Of a DNA stretch of 64,000 nucleotides, positions 62,601-64,000 are shown piece after piece (position 1 is the first letter of the stretch; the number at the start of each line of letters is the position of its first letter). The notes beneath the pieces were generated by a model that did not search any database, had not been told where the DNA came from, and saw only the letters and a list, made by a program, of their open reading frames with translations. The position numbers were made by a program, and so were the translations under genes. The stretch comes from an uncultured Flavobacteriales bacterium (lineage in GTDB: Bacteria > Bacteroidota > Bacteroidia > Flavobacteriales > Flavobacteriaceae): contig CAJXRD010000003.1 of assembly GCA_913058295.1 (NCBI GenBank), positions 47,248 through 111,247 of the forward strand, read 5' to 3'.

Positions 62601-64000
62601 GAAACCACTAAGTTGATCTGTATCTTGAAAATCTCCTACTACAATTGCGTCAACACGTACAGTAGCTCCTGCCATTGGGCTTATTAAACCACTACCTTGA
62701 ACGTCATGAATAGAGGAAAGAAGTATAGGAACTACAGCCCCATTTATTTCACCCGGTGTTGGCTCTAATTGAGCGTAAGTACCTGTATTTCTTGCTCCAC
62801 CAGCACCATTCGGAATTCTTTGATTAGAATGACTAGGACTATCTCCTAATTCTCCTTCATTAATTTGTGCTTGCCCAGGATTTAGTAAAACAAGCAAACC
62901 TGCATCATCAGCATCGTTGGTGTCATAGACCAAGGCATCTACTAAATTGACTGTTGAAACAGGAGTTCCATTAGGAAAATCTGTATCGTCACCTGTATAT
63001 ATAGCAACAGCATCTGCTCCGTTTTGGAAAGAATTACTGCCTACGATTAAAGAGACATTCGGTACCGCAGCATTTCCTAAAACAAAGTATCCATTAGCAT
63101 CTGTACTAAACCCATCCAAATCGAAAGCGTTATAACTTGAATCACCATTTCCATTAAACAGCACTACAACTAGTCCAGATAGGGAAGTGTTACCTGTTCC
63201 ACCATCATACAATTCTACAAATTCCATAATATCGGATCCAGCAGTATCTGCATCTAATTCATTAATAATAATTTCTGCCACTGGTGCAGGAGCTCCATTT
63301 ATGGCACCCGGTGTTGGTTCCATTTGCGCATAGGTAGCTGTATTTCTAGCACCTCCTGCTCCGTTTGGAATACGTTGTGAAGAATGTGCGTCTTTATCAC
63401 CAGCTCCATCTTCATTAATTTGTAACTGGCCAGGATTTAATAAAGCTAGTAAGCCTGGATTATCGCCATCGTTAGTGTCGTAAACAAACGCGTCAATTAA
63501 ATTTACAGTAGTCACAGGCGTATCATTTGGAAAATCTGTTTCGTCTCCTGTATACAAAGCCGCAGCATCTGCTCCGTTTTGTATTCCATTACTAGGTATT
63601 ACAATAGAAACATTAGCAACAGCAGCATTACCTATTACAAAATACCCTTCCGCATTGGTAAATTGACCATCTAGATCGTAAGCTGCATAACTTGCAACGT
63701 CAGAACCATTATAAAGTACTAAAACGAGTCCATCTAAAGGAGAATTTCCAACCCCACCATCATACAATTCTACAAACTCCAGGGTATCAGTTCCGGCAGT
63801 ATCTGCATCTAATTCATTAATAATAATTTCTGCTACTGGTGCAGTAGCCCCATTTACAGCACCTGGTGTTGGCTCTAATTGAGCGTAAGTATCTGTGTTT
63901 CTAACTCCACCTGCTCCATTAGGAATACGTTGAGAAGAATGAACATCTTTATCACCAGCTCCATCTTCATTAATTTGTAACTGGCCAGGATTTAATAAAG
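59631..64000 (-). CDS. Large T9SS-exported lamin-tail/endonuclease-phosphatase/HYR protein (5' end beyond window)
   Basis: The frame is open from 59631 to the window edge; the ORF-track start at 63767 is a TTG inside the sequence EFVELYDGG, so the true start lies outside. About 1456 residues are visible. The N-terminal part has at least three lamin-tail-type repeats (EIIINELDADTAG...EFVELYDGG...LLNPGQ...RIPNGAGGARNT). Next come an OB-like segment (RVDAIVVGDFQDTDQLSGFFIQEED), an endonuclease/exonuclease/phosphatase domain (FKVASFNVLNFFTTFG, LIEIENNG, NHLKSKGSSCASIG, IGDLNSY, ASDHDPLIVGI), three HYR repeats (CPxDITVSNDPGQC type) and a type A sorting domain (MYPNPANDYVIL...YAMKQLIKK). It resembles ExeM/NucH-type extracellular nucleases. 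It is probably surface-bound. Confidence 0.88.
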   Translation of the reverse strand, partial: LLNPGQLQINEDGAGDKDVHSSQRIPNGAGGVRNTDTYAQLEPTPGAVNGATAPVAEIIINELDADTAGTDTLEFVELYDGGVGNSPLDGLVLVLYNGSDVASYAAYDLDGQFTNAEGYFVIGNAAVANVSIVIPSNGIQNGADAAALYTGDETDFPNDTPVTTVNLIDAFVYDTNDGDNPGLLALLNPGQLQINEDGAGDKDAHSSQRIPNGAGGARNTATYAQMEPTPGAINGAPAPVAEIIINELDADTAGSDIMEFVELYDGGTGNTSLSGLVVVLFNGNGDSSYNAFDLDGFSTDANGYFVLGNAAVPNVSLIVGSNSFQNGADAVAIYTGDDTDFPNGTPVSTVNLVDALVYDTNDADDAGLLVLLNPGQAQINEGELGDSPSHSNQRIPNGAGGARNTGTYAQLEPTPGEINGAVVPILLSSIHDVQGSGLISPMAGATVRVDAIVVGDFQDTDQLSGFFIQEEDVDADGDAATSEGIFVYCDSCGTSVTVGDAVTVTGLAVDFFGMTQIDVTAPSGDIIVNSSGNVLPTSASIVLPAGSSTEAEGTFESTEGMLVNITTDLVVSEYFELARYGQLVLSANNRIRQFTDSDEPDVANYNTYISQLDQSRIILDDDNNIQSDAISFGPDEPYFWPRPGASNTNFIRGGDQISNLQGIMHWSFSGQSGTDAWRIRPVEEAFTYDFTPTNARSVLPPDVGGTFKVASFNVLNFFTTFGERGADSAAELDRQRVKIAAAICNMNADIVGLIEIENNGMVALDDLLNGLNGINTLCGITYAAVDTGMIGTDAITTAFIYNTATVSEEGAFAILDSSVDPLFDDTKNRPVLAQTFTQISNGGKLTVAVNHLKSKGSSCASIGDPDLGDGAGNCNITRTNAAIALVNWLATDPTNSLDPDFMIIGDLNSYRNETPIDALKLGADNTDGTSDDFVDLLDAYLGDDAYSYVFDGQLGYLDYALASQSLMTQITDAAAWHINADEANVFDYNDGIQDPGEPSFARKSNALPIFEANSFRASDHDPLIVGINMGVAPIIACPDTIVVSNDTGVCGAQVFFISATATDPDGDLDIITQTGGPDPDDIFPLGISTIQFTATDLAGNSSICSFTITVNDDEDPVSVCPADITVSNDPGQCDALVTFTTSATDNCAGATSISVPASGSVFSLGTTTVTVTSTDASGNTNVCTFDVTVNDNEEPVLTCPEDIVAGNFPGQCYYVIVGDEFDSIATDNCTGLTVINDINGTSTLDGEKFLVGETIVSWTSDDGNGNVLTCPATITVLDTEAPELNCPEDQIHFLENGETFWEVPDFFTNGEASATDNCTESEMLYITQVPEAGTLLTEGVYTITIDAKDEASNFSTCTFELTIETILGIGDNDLNLESIVMYPNPANDYVILNNPQVLNLNTVEIYNIKGMLIQTMDLSNMGTEVTIDVSRLAGAIYMVVIKGKNGYAMKQLIKK
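62720..64000 (-). repeat. Tandem lamin-tail repeats, period about 555 bp
   Basis: The same DNA words recur, for example GCAGTATCTGCATCTAATTC at 63241 and again at 63796, a period of 555 bp (185 codons). A third unit starts near 62740. Stretches of identity suggest recent duplication or gene conversion. The array continues past the window edge. Confidence 0.75.

Noticed and set aside
60424-63135. Plus-strand ORFs (60424, 61840, 62299, 62947)
   Set aside because: All are antisense shadows of the large T9SS gene; their Val/Thr-rich composition mirrors the repeats.
63765-63767. TTG at 63767 as the start of the large T9SS gene
   Set aside because: The frame stays open to the window edge and the codon lies inside a conserved repeat (EFVELYDGG).
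1-64000. Insertion sequence, prophage, integron, CRISPR array or rRNA operon
   Set aside because: No transposase, integrase, phage gene, direct-repeat array or rRNA sequence was found.

Overview
The window looks like a chromosomal segment of a marine-type member of the Flavobacteriaceae (Bacteroidota). The support is low GC, Bacteroidota -7 promoter boxes (TAnnTTTG) upstream of many genes, type IX secretion (T9SS) C-terminal sorting domains, the DUF1501/DUF1800 pair, an alginate_exp-type porin and a typical flavobacterial housekeeping set. I see no phage, insertion sequence, CRISPR array or rRNA operon.

Bases 1-16429, minus strand, form a denitrification and molybdenum-cofactor (Moco) island. 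Read in the direction of transcription it begins with norC-norB, then nirK (a copper nitrite reductase fused to cytochrome c), nirV, a Sco-type copper chaperone and an outer-membrane porin, and ends at a strong terminator. A second unit follows: moeA-modE-(TauE permease)-mobA-moaD-moeB-moaE-moaCB-moaA. A 24-bp ModE-like operator lies directly on its -7 box. Next come a 597-aa protein I do not recognise, a hairpin terminator, and norQ-norD (norD is cut by the window edge). NO reductase, its activation AAA/VWA pair and the nitrite reductase are present. Nitrate reductase (the likely Moco client) and N2O reductase are not in the window.

Bases 16700-31920 hold trhO and, divergently, a trhP-like U32 protein with a small ferredoxin (tRNA wobble-uridine hydroxylation by O2-dependent and prephenate-dependent routes), tex, metG, the secreted DUF1800/DUF1501 pair, an LD-carboxypeptidase, a YraN protein, a membrane-anchored AraC regulator and two T9SS-exported NHL-like proteins.

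Bases 31976-49260 hold a TlpA-like protein, mfd, a TerB-like protein, fbp, a GNAT, aspartokinase, an OlsF-like aminolipid acyltransferase, a small arsenic operon (arsR, DUF6428, ArsN1-like GNAT, arsC), several small metabolic genes, mgtE, rsmA and a CAP-domain lipoprotein. Bases 49300-59126 hold a TPR protein, a sulfurtransferase, serS, a DinB protein, an HTTM protein, ribF, pth, rplY, prs and tRNA-Leu(CAA). The right edge is a large T9SS-exported nuclease-like protein with tandem lamin-tail repeats, cut at its 5' end.

The points I rate highest are the ModE operator placed on the -7 box and paired with a ModE that lacks a molybdate-binding domain; the unrecognised cysteine-containing protein between the Moco and norQD genes; a CRP/FNR-type dyad near -42 of the norCB promoter; the trhO/trhP/ferredoxin cluster; an exporter-less ars operon with an ArsN1-like acetyltransferase; and a family of short palindromic repeats, two copies of which lie in frame inside metG and tex.
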